Shown piece after piece: positions 17,297 to 25,997 of a stretch of 49,784 nt of DNA (its first letter is position 1; every line of letters starts with the position of its first letter). The notes beneath the pieces are model-generated. The model had not been told where the DNA came from and made no database searches. It worked only from the letters and a program-made list of their open reading frames with translations. This DNA comes from Dehalococcoidia bacterium (GTDB lineage: Bacteria > Chloroflexota > Dehalococcoidia > Lucifugimonadales > UBA3495): assembly GCA_009692925.1 (NCBI GenBank), contig SHYG01000008.1, positions 1 to 49,784 of the forward strand, given 5' to 3'. The position numbers and the translations under genes are program-made.

Positions 17297-17524
17297 GTGC
17301 GGACTATCAAAGCCTCGGAGTTCAAGGCCAAGTGTCTGAAAATCATGGATGAGGTAGCCGCCTCAGGCGAGACAGTGGTGATTACCAAACATGGGGTGCC
17401 CATCACCCAGCTAATTCCGGTGCGACACCGTCCCAAGACCATGTTCGGAGCTCTCAGCGACTCCATAACTATCCGGGGAGACATCCTGGCGCCGGTGGAT
17501 GCCCGGTGGGACGCGCAGTCGTGA
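17297..17524 (+). CDS. Phd/YefM-type antitoxin (VapB-like)
   Basis: A 75-residue antitoxin starting at GTG 17297 behind a strong AAGGAGG. The N-terminal DNA-binding fold is MRTIKASEFKAKCLKIMDEV, followed by GETVVITKHGVPITQLIPV, the usual Phd/YefM core. The C-terminal tail (about residues 50-75) would wrap the toxin. Its TGA overlaps the toxin GTG by 4 bp (GTGA). It is presumably autorepressed through the twin operator upstream. Confidence 0.88.
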   Translation: MRTIKASEFKAKCLKIMDEVAASGETVVITKHGVPITQLIPVRHRPKTMFGALSDSITIRGDILAPVDARWDAQS

Positions 17525-17928
17525 CCCCGGTGTTGCTGGACACCCACGCCCTGGTGTGGCTGCTGGCTGGCGACTCCAGCGTGGGCAATCAGGCGCGAGA
17601 GTTGATAGATGCCGGAGCACGGGAGGACGCGCTGCTGGTGTCCGCCATTAGCTTCTGGGAAGTGGCGATGCTGGCCCAGCGTCGCCGTTTGACGCTGAAT
17701 TTGCCCGCGGCCCAATGGCGGCGACAGGTGCTGGAGCTGGGGATCGCTGAGATTGCGGTATCTGGAGACGTGGGCATCCTGGCCACCGAGCTGGAGGAAT
17801 TCCAGCCGGACCCCGCAGACCGGATGATCGCCGCCACGGCTCTGCTGCAGGGAGCTACTCTGATTACTGCGGACGCCTCCATCCTGAGTTGGAGGGGGAA
17901 CCTGGTGCGCCAGGACGCGCGCAGGTAG
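17521..17928 (+). CDS. vapC: PIN-domain ribonuclease toxin (VapC family)
   Basis: A 135-residue PIN-domain toxin. The conserved acidic residues are visible: LLDTHALVWLL (first Asp), ISFWEVAML (Glu), DPADRMIAATAL (Asp) and LITADASIL (Asp). The ORF track starts at 17506, but GTG at 17521 gives the 4-bp GTGA overlap with the antitoxin. VapC toxins cleave tRNA or rRNA. The gene ends 17 bp from the 3' end of a convergent tRNA-Gln gene, which may mark an insertion site. Confidence 0.88.
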   Translation: MTPVLLDTHALVWLLAGDSSVGNQARELIDAGAREDALLVSAISFWEVAMLAQRRRLTLNLPAAQWRRQVLELGIAEIAVSGDVGILATELEEFQPDPADRMIAATALLQGATLITADASILSWRGNLVRQDARR

Positions 17929-17944
17929 TCGAAGTGCTGAAAAG

Positions 17945-18015
17945 CTGCCCGGCCTGGGCTCGAACCAGGACACTCAGCTTCAAAGGCTGATGTGCTACCA
18001 TTACACAACCGGGCA
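17945..18015 (-). tRNA. tRNA-Gln (UUG)
   Basis: On the minus strand a full cloverleaf folds: acceptor TGCCCGG/CCGGGCA, D arm with TAATGGTAG, anticodon arm TCAGC-CTTTGAA-GCTGA with anticodon TTG, T arm CCTGG-TTCGAGC-CCAGG, and discriminator G. CCA is not encoded. Confidence 0.95.
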
Positions 18016-18058
18016 ATAGAGGTGGCAGGGGTGCCGGCGACGCTGGGCCGCTATCCCT

Positions 18059-18088
18059 ATTCTGCCCAGGCTATCCCTCCTGCGTCAA
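18059..18088 (-). promoter_or_regulatory. Candidate promoter of tRNA-Gln
   Basis: On the minus strand TTGACG (18088-18083) and CAGAAT (18064-18059) are spaced by 18 bp, about 40 bp upstream of the tRNA 5' end. Confidence 0.35.
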
Positions 18089-18187
18089 GGGGCCGGGCCA
18101 ATTCCTCCATAGTGCTATAATGGGCCAACATATCCAGATTGATGCTGGAGATACCCATCCCGCAAGCCCGCCAACGGCGGAGGCCCT

Positions 18188-18961
18188 ATGCAAAAACTGC
18201 GCGTCGCCCTGCTGCACCTAGCGCCCATTACCGCCCAGGTCGACCACAACCGCCGGCTGGTGGAGCAGGCGGTGCGGGTAGCTTCCCGGGCGGGCGCCCA
18301 CTGGGCCGTCACTCCCGAGCTATGCATCCCCGGCTACGTCTTCGCCTCCCGCATCGGCACCGACTGGATCCTGCCCCAGCCGGACCCTTGGATGCAGAGC
18401 TTCTGCCGCATCGTGCGGGAGCTGGGCATTACAGTGTTCCTCTCCCACCCCGACCGAGACCCCCAAACCGGCAACATGTACAACACAGTGTTCGTCATCA
18501 ACCCCCGAGGGGAGATAATCGGCAAGCACAGCAAGGTGCGGGCGCTAAGGGGGCCCGAGGGCTGGTCCACCGCAGGCGAAGTGATCGAGCCCATCCAGTG
18601 CGGCGCCGTGCCGGTGGGGGTGCTCATCTGCGCCGACGCCTACAAGAACGAGGTAGCCCAGGTGCTGAAGGACAAGGGCGCCCAGATGCTGGTTTCTCCC
18701 GCTTCCTGGGGACTGGGCGGCTGCCAGCCCCGAGGCGAGTGGGAGCAGCGCACTCTGGACACCGGACTGCCCATCATTGTCTGCAACCGCTCCGGAGTGG
18801 AGCCCGACGAGATGGACTACTCCACGGCGGAGAGCGTGGTGGCCCAATCGGGAGAGCGCCTGCTGTCGGCCTGCTCCAACCGCTCAGTGGTGCTGACCTT
18901 TGACTGGGACCTGGAGGCGATGCGCCTACTGTCGAGGGAGTTCCAGCGCACGTACCTGTAG
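18188..18961 (+). CDS. Carbon-nitrogen hydrolase (nitrilase superfamily)
   Basis: A 257-residue enzyme of the nitrilase/amidase fold. The Glu-Lys-Cys triad is visible: Glu in WAVTPELCIPGY, Lys in IIGKHSKVRAL, and Cys in VGVLICADAYKNE. It would cleave an amide or nitrile C-N bond; the substrate is unknown. A TATAAT box at 18116-18121 lies upstream. The gene stands alone between tRNA-Gln and repeat sequences. Confidence 0.85.
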   Translation: MQKLRVALLHLAPITAQVDHNRRLVEQAVRVASRAGAHWAVTPELCIPGYVFASRIGTDWILPQPDPWMQSFCRIVRELGITVFLSHPDRDPQTGNMYNTVFVINPRGEIIGKHSKVRALRGPEGWSTAGEVIEPIQCGAVPVGVLICADAYKNEVAQVLKDKGAQMLVSPASWGLGGCQPRGEWEQRTLDTGLPIIVCNRSGVEPDEMDYSTAESVVAQSGERLLSACSNRSVVLTFDWDLEAMRLLSREFQRTYL

Positions 18962-18978
18962 CGACGCCCACCTCAGCC

Positions 18979-19006
18979 GTAGGGGCGACGCATGCGTCTC
19001 CCCTAC
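18979..19006. repeat. GTAGGGGC palindromic repeat, copy 4, plus a related inverted repeat
   Basis: A 28-bp copy with the GTAGGGGCGACGCATGCG core and one mismatch in the right arm (TCTCCCC instead of TCGCCCC). A second inverted repeat, GGGCAGAC/GTCTGCCC, follows at about 19029-19048 and also ends in CCCCTAC. Confidence 0.75.
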
Positions 19007-19050
19007 GATTGCAACCAGGCCACAACCAGGGCAGACACACAGGTCTGCCC

Positions 19051-19518
19051 CTACGGCTGCGCTGGCCGCTGCTGGTCCAGGAACCGCTGCAGGATTAACG
19101 CCGCCGCCGCCTCGTCCACCGCGCTGCGCTCCCGGGAGGGCTGCCGGCCCGCCTGGCGCAGCAAATCCTCCGCCTGCACCGAGGTGAAGCCCTCATCCAC
19201 CGAGTAGACCGGCAGGGCAGTGTGCTTCTTCAGCTCCCGGATGAACCCCAGGGACTGCTTGGCCTGGGGGCCGATCAAACCGGCGCCAGCAGCATCAGTA
19301 CCGGTGTAGGCTCGCCTGTCGTTGCGATAGGGCACACCCACCACGAAGCCCTCCACCTGGCGCTGCCGGGCCAGTTCCAGCAGGCGGTCAACATCTTGGG
19401 CCAAGCGGGTGCGGACCAAATGGCCGATGGGCAGGGCCAGGTCTTTCCCCTGAAAGGCAGCGTCGCACACCGCCAGGCCGATGCGCCGCCCGCCCAAGTC
19501 AAGCCCCAGCAGCTTCAT
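19051..19518 (-). CDS. ruvX: Pre-16S rRNA nuclease YqgF/RuvX
   Basis: RNase H-fold nuclease for 16S rRNA 5'-end processing, formerly called a Holliday junction resolvase homologue. It has MKLLGLDLGGRRIGLAVCD (catalytic Asp), VVGVPYRNDRRAYTG, YSVDEGFTSVQAEDLL (Glu) and the C-terminal SAVDEAAAALILQRFL (Asp). The ORF track begins at 19596 inside a repeat; the ATG at 19518 is the family start, giving 155 residues. No clear Shine-Dalgarno sequence precedes it because the palindromic repeat abuts the gene. alaS lies upstream on the same strand, a common pairing. Confidence 0.93.
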   Translation of the reverse strand: MKLLGLDLGGRRIGLAVCDAAFQGKDLALPIGHLVRTRLAQDVDRLLELARQRQVEGFVVGVPYRNDRRAYTGTDAAGAGLIGPQAKQSLGFIRELKKHTALPVYSVDEGFTSVQAEDLLRQAGRQPSRERSAVDEAAAALILQRFLDQQRPAQP

Positions 19519-19531
19519 GGGGAGAAGAAAC

Positions 19532-19579
19532 GAAATCCCCCCTCGCCCCCCTTTGCCAAAGGGGGGTTGCAGGGGTTTA
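19532..19579. repeat. GAAATCCCC...GGGGATTTC palindromic repeat, copy 1 (imperfect)
   Basis: Arms GAAATCCCCCCTCGCCCCCC and its degenerate complement surround TTTGCCAAA between ruvX and alaS. It is the least symmetrical member of a family also present at 25624, 28954 and 31659. Confidence 0.7.
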
Positions 19580-19612
19580 CCCCAACCCAGAACCAAGTAG
19601 CCGGCTTGGTCA

Positions 19613-22600
19613 CTAGCGCTTCAGGCTCCGCCGCACCAGCTCGGGCACGCCCTGCAGGGCCTCGTCCAGCTTGCCCGCCTGCTTGCCGCCCGCCTGGGCC
19701 AGCTCCGGCCGTCCGCCGCCGCCGCCCCCCATGACCTTGGCGGTGTCCCGCGCCAGGTTACCGGCGTGGAGACCTCGCGCCACCAGGTCTGGAGTGACCA
19801 TGCTGATGAGGATGGGGTTGCCCTCCACCACCGCGCCCAGCACCACCACCACGCTGGGGAGCTTGGCCTTTAGGAAGTCCCCCATCTCCCGCATGGCGTC
19901 GGCGCTGCCGGCGGAGGTGCGGCCCGCCACTACCTTGACGCCCGCCACGTCCTGCACTCGCGCCAGCAGCTCTTCCGCCTCGGAACGCAGGCTGGAGCGC
20001 TCCAGGCCAGCCAGTCGGCGCTTGAGCTGCTCGGTGTCCTCCAGGAACGCCTCCATCCGGGCCTCCAGATCGGCCACCGGCGTTTGCAGCTTGCGGGCCA
20101 GGGACTCCAACCGGGCCGACTGGTCAACAAACAGCTGCTCGGCGGCGCGGCCCGTCACCGCTTCGATGCGCCGCATGCCGCCACCAACGCTGGACTCGCC
20201 CAGCACGAAGATAGTCCCGACCTGCCCGGTGGCGCCCACATGGGTGCCGCCACACACCTCCAGGCTGAAGGGCGTCACCGCTGGGTCATGGTCGTGGGCA
20301 CTCATGGACACCACCCGCACCACGTCGCCGTAGCGATCGCCGAAGAAGGCCAGCGCGCCGTCCCGCACCGCCTGGGCGTAGCTGGTCTCGCGGTAAGAGA
20401 CTGCCAAATTGTCGCGCACCTTTTCGTTGGCCAGTCCCTGCACCGACAGCACCTCCTGGGGCGACAGCGGGCTGACGTGGCTGAAGTCGAAGCGCAACCG
20501 CTCGGGAGCCACGTAGGAGCCGGCCTGGCGCACGTGGGCACCCAACACCGAGCGCAGGGCGGCGTGGAGCAGATGGGTGCCGCTATGGTTGCGGGCCGAG
20601 TCCAGGCGGCGGGAGATTTCCACCTGGGCGGTGACAATGTCTCCCAGGGATATGCCCCCTTGCTCCACCACGCCCCGGTGGATAATCAACCCGGCCACGG
20701 GGCTCTGGGTGTCCTCCACCCGCACCAGGCCGTTGGGGCCTTCTATGATCCCCCGGTCGCCCACCTGGCCGCCGCCCTCGGGGTAGAAGGGGGTCTCCTC
20801 CAGCACCAGCTCCACCTTCTGGCCCTGGGTGGCGTGGCCTGCCGGCACACTATCTACGAGAACCGCCAACACCGCCGACTGCTGGCCCGCCAACGATGGA
20901 TGCCCGTAGCCCACGAAGCGGGACTTGCCCACCCCCAGATCCCTGTAGGCAGTGAGCATCCCCATCCCGCCCTTGAAGGCATCATCCTGCCGGTCCAACT
21001 CCCGTTCGGCATCCATCCGCTGCAAGAAGCCGTCCATGTCTACAGACATGCCGTGTTCATGGGCGATTTCGTCCGTTAGCTCGGGTGGGAAGCCATAGGT
21101 GGTGTAGAGGACAAAAGCCTCTCGCCCTGAGATGCTGGGAATCACTTTATCTGCGCGGTCCCAAAGTTCCTTCAGTTGAGTCCCATTAGAGAAGTTGGTG
21201 CCATCTGTCTTCTCTAGTATCGGCCCTGTAAACGCGTCCCGCACGTAGACTTTCATTATCGGATGGACCTTGTTCTCAGCCATTCCTATTATGGCCTTAA
21301 GATGGTCCTTCGTCCCTTGTTCACCAGTCATGTGAAGACGACGGGGCATTAGTTCCCTAAACTCGTCAAGCTTACCCTGCAACCAGGTTCTGGCAGTGAT
21401 GGTGCCCAAATTACCCGTCAGAACATCCAGACCTCGGTCAACTGTCTGGGCGAACCGCTCCTCCTCCAGGGTGATGACCCGCAGAATAAAGTCGCCGTTC
21501 TGCCGCAGCTCCGGGTAGACCGGAGCGAACCGCTCCAGCACCACCTGGACTACCTTGGTCAGGAATGGCTGAGTCAGGCCAAGCCGGCGCCCGTAGCGCA
21601 CCGCCCGGCGGATGATGCGGCGCAGCACGTAGCCGCGCCCCGCGTTACTGGGCGCCACGCCGTCGCCGATGAGGAATGACGCGGCGCGGGCGTGCTCGGC
21701 CACTACCCGCAGGGCGTAATCCGTTTCCACGCTCGCCCCGTAGGCCTTGCCGGTCAGCTCACACACGCGGCCAATGATGGCGGTGAACAGGTCGGTCTCG
21801 TAGACGCTGGGCTGGCCCTGGAGGATGGCGGTGGCCCGCTCCAGCCCCATGCCGGTGTCCACGCTGGGGGCAGGCAGGGGCGTGCGGTTGCGCTGGGAGT
21901 CCTGGTAGTACTGCATGAACACCAGATTCCACAGCTCCACGAACCGCTCGCAGTCGCAGTTGGGGTGGCAGCCGGGAATTTCTCCCCTGACAGCCGTGGC
22001 CCGCTCCTCTCGCAGGATGCTGCTCAGCGTGTCGGGGGGCACCATTGCTTTGCTGCAGCCCTTCTCCGGGGCGGCATCGTAGTGCAACTCGGAGCAGGGA
22101 CCGGTGGGGCCTTCCGTGCCGGCGGGACCCCACCAGTTCTCGCGGTCGCCGTAGCGGTAGATGCGCTCTAAAGGCACGCCGATCATGTCGTGCCAGAGCT
22201 GGAACGCCTCGTCGTCATCCAGGTGCACCGTCACGTAGAGCCGCCCTGGGGCCAGCTTGAACAGCCCGGTGACTAGCTCCCAGGCGAAGGTGATGGCGTC
22301 CTTCTTGAAGTAGTCGCCGATGCTGAAGTTGCCCAGCATCTCAAAGAAGGTCAGGTGCTTGTGGTCGCCCACGGTGTCGATGTCGGTGGTGCGGAAGCTC
22401 TTCTGGCAACTGGTGAGGCGCCGGCGCGGCGGGGTCTGCTCCCCCATGAAGAAGGGCTTGAAGGGCACCATGCCGGCGCTGGTGAACAGCAGTGTAGGGT
22501 CGCCCGCGGGTATCAGAGAGGCGCTGGGCATGGGCAGGTGGCCCCGGTTCTCAAAGAACTGGAGGTAGGCGGCGCGAATCTGGTCTCCGGTCATAACCAT
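19613..22600 (-). CDS. alaS: Alanyl-tRNA synthetase with a large insertion
   Basis: Charges tRNA-Ala and edits mischarged products. Class II motifs are intact (ASLIPAGDPTLLFTSAGM; FRTTDIDTVGDHKHLTFFEMLGNF; GMGLERA). The editing domain has HSGTHLLHAALR and CGGTHVGATGQ zinc ligands, and the C-Ala domain has MGGGGGGRPELAQAGGK. At 995 residues it is about 100 longer than usual. The excess lies between EERFAQTVDRGLDVLTGN and GREAFVLYTTYGFPPEL, in the tRNA-recognition region, encoded by about 21140-21420. E. coli has only about 11 residues there, as I recall. The inserted stretch has visibly lower G+C and no intein motifs. Start at ATG 22600, with a second ATG two codons later. Confidence 0.95.
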   Translation of the reverse strand: MVMTGDQIRAAYLQFFENRGHLPMPSASLIPAGDPTLLFTSAGMVPFKPFFMGEQTPPRRRLTSCQKSFRTTDIDTVGDHKHLTFFEMLGNFSIGDYFKKDAITFAWELVTGLFKLAPGRLYVTVHLDDDEAFQLWHDMIGVPLERIYRYGDRENWWGPAGTEGPTGPCSELHYDAAPEKGCSKAMVPPDTLSSILREERATAVRGEIPGCHPNCDCERFVELWNLVFMQYYQDSQRNRTPLPAPSVDTGMGLERATAILQGQPSVYETDLFTAIIGRVCELTGKAYGASVETDYALRVVAEHARAASFLIGDGVAPSNAGRGYVLRRIIRRAVRYGRRLGLTQPFLTKVVQVVLERFAPVYPELRQNGDFILRVITLEEERFAQTVDRGLDVLTGNLGTITARTWLQGKLDEFRELMPRRLHMTGEQGTKDHLKAIIGMAENKVHPIMKVYVRDAFTGPILEKTDGTNFSNGTQLKELWDRADKVIPSISGREAFVLYTTYGFPPELTDEIAHEHGMSVDMDGFLQRMDAERELDRQDDAFKGGMGMLTAYRDLGVGKSRFVGYGHPSLAGQQSAVLAVLVDSVPAGHATQGQKVELVLEETPFYPEGGGQVGDRGIIEGPNGLVRVEDTQSPVAGLIIHRGVVEQGGISLGDIVTAQVEISRRLDSARNHSGTHLLHAALRSVLGAHVRQAGSYVAPERLRFDFSHVSPLSPQEVLSVQGLANEKVRDNLAVSYRETSYAQAVRDGALAFFGDRYGDVVRVVSMSAHDHDPAVTPFSLEVCGGTHVGATGQVGTIFVLGESSVGGGMRRIEAVTGRAAEQLFVDQSARLESLARKLQTPVADLEARMEAFLEDTEQLKRRLAGLERSSLRSEAEELLARVQDVAGVKVVAGRTSAGSADAMREMGDFLKAKLPSVVVVLGAVVEGNPILISMVTPDLVARGLHAGNLARDTAKVMGGGGGGRPELAQAGGKQAGKLDEALQGVPELVRRSLKR

Positions 22601-22778
22601 AAACTCAACTCAAACCCCACGGACGTGGGCGGCGGCCCGCCCTGACGAGTTTGGGGTATCTGGCAAACCGCATTATGGGAGTGTTGACGAGAATTGTATG
22701 GCAGGCGGAATGGAGCGTCAATCTGAGGAGCACCAAGAGCGGGCCGTTATCTGCCTTGACGACGGCTGGCGGCTAACC

Positions 22779-24017
22779 CTAGAAGCGGCGGAAAACCAGG
22801 CAGGCGTTCTGGCCGCCAAAGCCAAAGGCGTTGGACAGCACTACCGCCACGTCCTTCTGCCGCGCCCGGTTGGGCACGTAGTCCAGGTCGCAGGCGGGGT
22901 CTGGTGTCTCATAGTTGATGGTGGGGTGGATGATGCCCTGAGTGATGGTCTTGACGCAGGCCACCGCCTCCAGCGACCCGGCGGCGCCCAGGGCGTGGCC
23001 GATCATGGACTTGGTGGAGCTGATGGGGATGCGGTAGGCCAAATCCCCAAACAGTCGCTTGATGGCCGCGGTTTCCACGGCATCGTTCAGCGGTGTTGAC
23101 GTGCCGTGGGCGTTGATGTAGTCCACCTGGCCCAGGGCAACCCCGGCATCGGCCAGGGCCAGACCCATGGCCGCCGCGGCGGTGGCGCCCGTCTCCTCGG
23201 GCTGCACCAGGTGCCCGGCGTCGGAGGTGCAGCCGAACCCGGCCACTTCGGCCAGGATGGCAGCGCCCCGGGCCTGGGCGTGTTCCAGGCTCTCCAGCAC
23301 CAGGATGGCCGAGCCTTCCGCGGGGACAAAGCCGTCGCGCCCGGCGTCAAATGGGCGGCTGGCCCGCTCCGGCTCCTCGTTGCGGGTGCTGAGGGCGCGC
23401 ATCACCGCAAAGCCCGCCAGTCCCAGCTGGCTGATGCCCGCCTCGGTGCCCCCGGCCAGCATCACATCGGCGGCGCCCCGTCGCACCACTTCCAGGGCCT
23501 CGCCGATGGCCTGGTTGGAGGCGGCGCAGGCGGTGGTGGCGGTGGAACTGAACCCCTTGGCGCCCACCAGCCGGCTGACGTTAGCCGCCGCCATGTTGGG
23601 CAGCACCATGGGAAAGAAGAAGGGGGAGATGCGCATGCCGCCACGGCTGGCCAACACCCGGCAGTTCTCCTCCAAGGTAGGAAAGCCGCCGTTGCCGTTG
23701 CCCAGCACGACGCCCACCCGGTAAGGGTCCTCCTGGGCCATATCCAGTCCCGAGGCAGCCACCGCCATCCCCGCGGCGGCCACCGCCAACTGGGAGAAGC
23801 GGGCCATGCGCCGGGCTTCCTTGGCGTCTAGATACTGGGCGGGGTCGAAGTCCCGGACCTCCCCGGAGATGCGGCTAGGATAGCCCGTGGGGTCGCACAA
23901 GGTCATGGGCCCCACGCCGGACTTGCCAGCCACCAGGTTGGCCCAGAAGGTTTCCACGCCCAAGCCCAGGGGAGTCACCGCCCCCATGCCGGTTATGACA
24001 ACTCGTTTACGCTGCAT
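22779..24017 (-). CDS. fabF: 3-oxoacyl-ACP synthase II (KAS II), paralogue 1
   Basis: Condensing enzyme of fatty-acid elongation, 412 residues, thiolase fold. Catalytic Cys lies in TATTACAASNQAIG and the His pair in NAHGTSTPLND and KSMIGHALGAAGS. N-terminus VVITGMGAVTPLGLG and C-terminus SNAFGFGGQNACLVF are typical. It acts on acyl-ACP and malonyl-ACP in the cytosol. No other fab genes adjoin it. A second copy at 31738 shares the same motifs but differs around the nucleophile (SSCSSGAD), so the two may have distinct chain-length roles. Confidence 0.95.
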   Translation of the reverse strand: MQRKRVVITGMGAVTPLGLGVETFWANLVAGKSGVGPMTLCDPTGYPSRISGEVRDFDPAQYLDAKEARRMARFSQLAVAAAGMAVAASGLDMAQEDPYRVGVVLGNGNGGFPTLEENCRVLASRGGMRISPFFFPMVLPNMAAANVSRLVGAKGFSSTATTACAASNQAIGEALEVVRRGAADVMLAGGTEAGISQLGLAGFAVMRALSTRNEEPERASRPFDAGRDGFVPAEGSAILVLESLEHAQARGAAILAEVAGFGCTSDAGHLVQPEETGATAAAAMGLALADAGVALGQVDYINAHGTSTPLNDAVETAAIKRLFGDLAYRIPISSTKSMIGHALGAAGSLEAVACVKTITQGIIHPTINYETPDPACDLDYVPNRARQKDVAVVLSNAFGFGGQNACLVFRRF

Positions 24018-24065
24018 AGTTGACCCTGCGCCTAATTGTACTAACTAAATTACCCCAGAGACCTC

Positions 24066-24132
24066 TGAGAATCGGAGTCGGTTATCCTCATCCGCATCTC
24101 AGCGGTCTCCGCGCGCTCAGCGGTGAGCGTTT
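24066..24132. repeat. CTCAGCGGT-type intergenic repeat
   Basis: CTCAGCGGT-type units occur twice (TCTCAGCGGTCTCCGCGC and GCTCAGCGGTGAGCG). Their reverse frame reads LTAERAETAE, a pattern I recall from many environmental genomes as a non-coding repeat. It lies between fabF and folC. Confidence 0.4.
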
Positions 24133-24144
24133 TTAAGACCGCCC

Positions 24145-25572
24145 CTAGACCTCCGCACCGCGCGCCTGCAGATCCGGGGGCAGCAGGTCCGGGTACAGCT
24201 CTGGCGGGATGCCTAGCACCGCTTCGCGCAGCTCCGCCGCCACGAAGAGGGAGCCTGCGCCCAGCACCAGATCGCCCGGTTTCGCTTGGGACAGCGCCTG
24301 GGCCAAGGCCTCCGCCACCGTGGCGCACTCCACGGTCTGGGCGCCCCGAGACTGAAACTCCGCCGCCAACGCCGCCGGCGCCGCGGACCGGGGATGGCGC
24401 GAACGGGTAGCGTACACTACTTCGGCGCGGCGGGCCAGCAGGCGGACCATCTCCGAAACGTTCTTGTCTCGGGAGAAACCCGCCACCACCACCAAACGCC
24501 GGTAGTCCAGGTAGCTGGGCAGGGATTCCAGCAGGGCGGCCATGGAGTAGGGGTTGTGGGCGCCGTCAGCCACCACCAGAGGGCGGCGGGAGAGCACCTC
24601 CAGGCGGCAGGGCCAGGACACGGCGGCGAAACCTTGCTGGATGGCATCGTCAGGGATAACGTGGCCCAACTCCCGCAGGACTTCCAGGGCCGCCAGGGCC
24701 GCGGCGGCGTTCTCCAACTGGTAGGCTCCCAGTAGCGGCGTCCGCAACTGGTAGTCGCCTAACCTGCCTTTTACCTCCACGTCCTGGCCGGTGATGTCCG
24801 ACCCGGCGGGCGTCCAGGTCACGTCCTTCCCCACGATGACGGGCCGCACGCCGCTCTCCCGGCAGACTGCCAGAATGACCTCCAGCGCCTCCGCGCGCTG
24901 GAGGGCGACGACCACCGCGGCCCCCGGCTTGATGATGCCCGCCTTCTCCCCGGCAATCTGGGCAATGGTATCTCCCAGGATGGCCATGTGGTCCAGGCTA
25001 ATGGAGGTGATGACGCACACCTGGGGGCGCACTACGTTGGTGGCGTCCAGCCGCCCCCCCAGGCCTACCTCAATGGTCTGAAAGTCCACCCGGTCCTGGG
25101 CATAGCCCTGGCCGTAGCCCTGCCCGTAGCATTGAAAGGCCATGCCGGTCATGAACTCGAACAGCGACACGGGGCCCAGACCCAGCTCCGCCTCAACTTG
25201 CCGGGCCTGGGGCAAAAGCTGTTCCACCAGCCCGGCGAACTCAGGCTCCCCGAGGGGCTGAGTATCGCGGCGGATGCGCTCCCGGAAGGTGTGCAGATGG
25301 GGCGAGGAGTAGAAGCCGGTGCGGTACCCGGCGGCATGCAGCACCGAGTCGCAGATGGCCGCGACGCTGCCCTTGCCCTTGGTGCCCGCCACGTGGATTG
25401 TAGGAACGGCCAGGTGCGGGTTCCCCAGGCGGGCCAGCAACGCTTCCATGCGCCTTAGATCGTAGATGAGCTTCTGCCGGGGCAACGGCGCCTGACTCCG
25501 CTCGTGGTCGACCATCGCCAGCAGCGCGTTTATGGCTTGTGAGTAGTCCAATGTCTCACGCTCTGGCCGCAT
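24145..25572 (-). CDS. folC: Bifunctional folylpolyglutamate/dihydrofolate synthase
   Basis: Mur-ligase-fold enzyme adding glutamate to dihydropteroate or folates, 475 residues. The P-loop is TIHVAGTKGKGSVAAICDSVL, followed by TGFYSSPHLHTFRERI, the omega-loop region, the central ITSISLDHMAILGDTIAQIAGEKAGII and the C-terminal VVADGAHNPYSM. The start ATG is at 25572. A short tandem GQGYGQGY occurs in the middle (CYGQGYGQGYAQDRV), a small local duplication. It is the last gene of a minus-strand stretch, upstream of fabF. Confidence 0.95.
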   Translation of the reverse strand: MRPERETLDYSQAINALLAMVDHERSQAPLPRQKLIYDLRRMEALLARLGNPHLAVPTIHVAGTKGKGSVAAICDSVLHAAGYRTGFYSSPHLHTFRERIRRDTQPLGEPEFAGLVEQLLPQARQVEAELGLGPVSLFEFMTGMAFQCYGQGYGQGYAQDRVDFQTIEVGLGGRLDATNVVRPQVCVITSISLDHMAILGDTIAQIAGEKAGIIKPGAAVVVALQRAEALEVILAVCRESGVRPVIVGKDVTWTPAGSDITGQDVEVKGRLGDYQLRTPLLGAYQLENAAAALAALEVLRELGHVIPDDAIQQGFAAVSWPCRLEVLSRRPLVVADGAHNPYSMAALLESLPSYLDYRRLVVVAGFSRDKNVSEMVRLLARRAEVVYATRSRHPRSAAPAALAAEFQSRGAQTVECATVAEALAQALSQAKPGDLVLGAGSLFVAAELREAVLGIPPELYPDLLPPDLQARGAEV

Positions 25573-25623
25573 AGATCATTTACCCTTGCATATGTATCTA
25601 ATATGAGAGAGAGGTACTTGGGA

Positions 25624-25673
25624 ACGAAATCCCCCCAACCCCCCTTTGCAAAGGGGGGTTGGGGGGATTTCGT
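25624..25673. repeat. GAAATCCCC...GGGGATTTC palindromic repeat, copy 2 (perfect, 50 bp)
   Basis: A perfect 50-bp palindrome with 25-bp arms beginning ACGAAATCCCCCC and centred on TTTGCAAA. It lies between folC and the DUF433 gene. Confidence 0.9.
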
Positions 25674-25703
25674 CCGCTCATCTTTGCCAATCGACTTAGA
25701 CAA

Positions 25704-25952
25704 TTATGTGAGGCATGGTAAGAGAAGCTCTATCCGTTCGTGGCCTACCATCCGGTGCGCGTAAACGAGGCAGGCCTGAATATCTTCCGGCTCCAACCAC
25801 GCATAGCCACTCAGGATGGTGTCGGGAGTGTCGCCAGCCGCCAGCATCCCCAAGATGTGCTCAACCGCCAAGCGCCGGCCTCGGATGATGGGCTTGCCAC
25901 CAAAAATCTTGGGGTTGGCAGTGATTCGCTTCAACAGTTGGTTCTCGTCCAT
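25704..25952 (-). CDS. DUF433 domain protein (antitoxin-like)
   Basis: An 82-residue protein matching the DUF433 pattern: ITANPKIFGGKPIIRGRRLAVEHILGMLAAGDTPDTIL followed by WLEPEDIQACLVYA. Such proteins are VapB45-like antitoxins usually followed by a DUF5615 PIN-like toxin. Here the downstream 130 bp holds only a palindromic repeat, so it is an orphan. Start ATG at 25952. Confidence 0.8.
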   Translation of the reverse strand: MDENQLLKRITANPKIFGGKPIIRGRRLAVEHILGMLAAGDTPDTILSGYAWLEPEDIQACLVYAHRMVGHERIELLLPCLT

Positions 25953-25997
25953 GAGGTATCACCTAATCCCCGCAAGTTACCCCCTCGGCAGAGGCAC

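Noticed and set aside
21140-21420. Intein or group I/II intron in alaS
   Set aside because: No Cys/Ser start, His-Asn end or splicing blocks are visible; the stretch is short (about 93 residues) and in frame.
25624-25673. CRISPR or tandem-repeat array
   Set aside because: The palindromes occur singly between genes at distant places; there are no regularly spaced repeats with unique spacers anywhere in the window.
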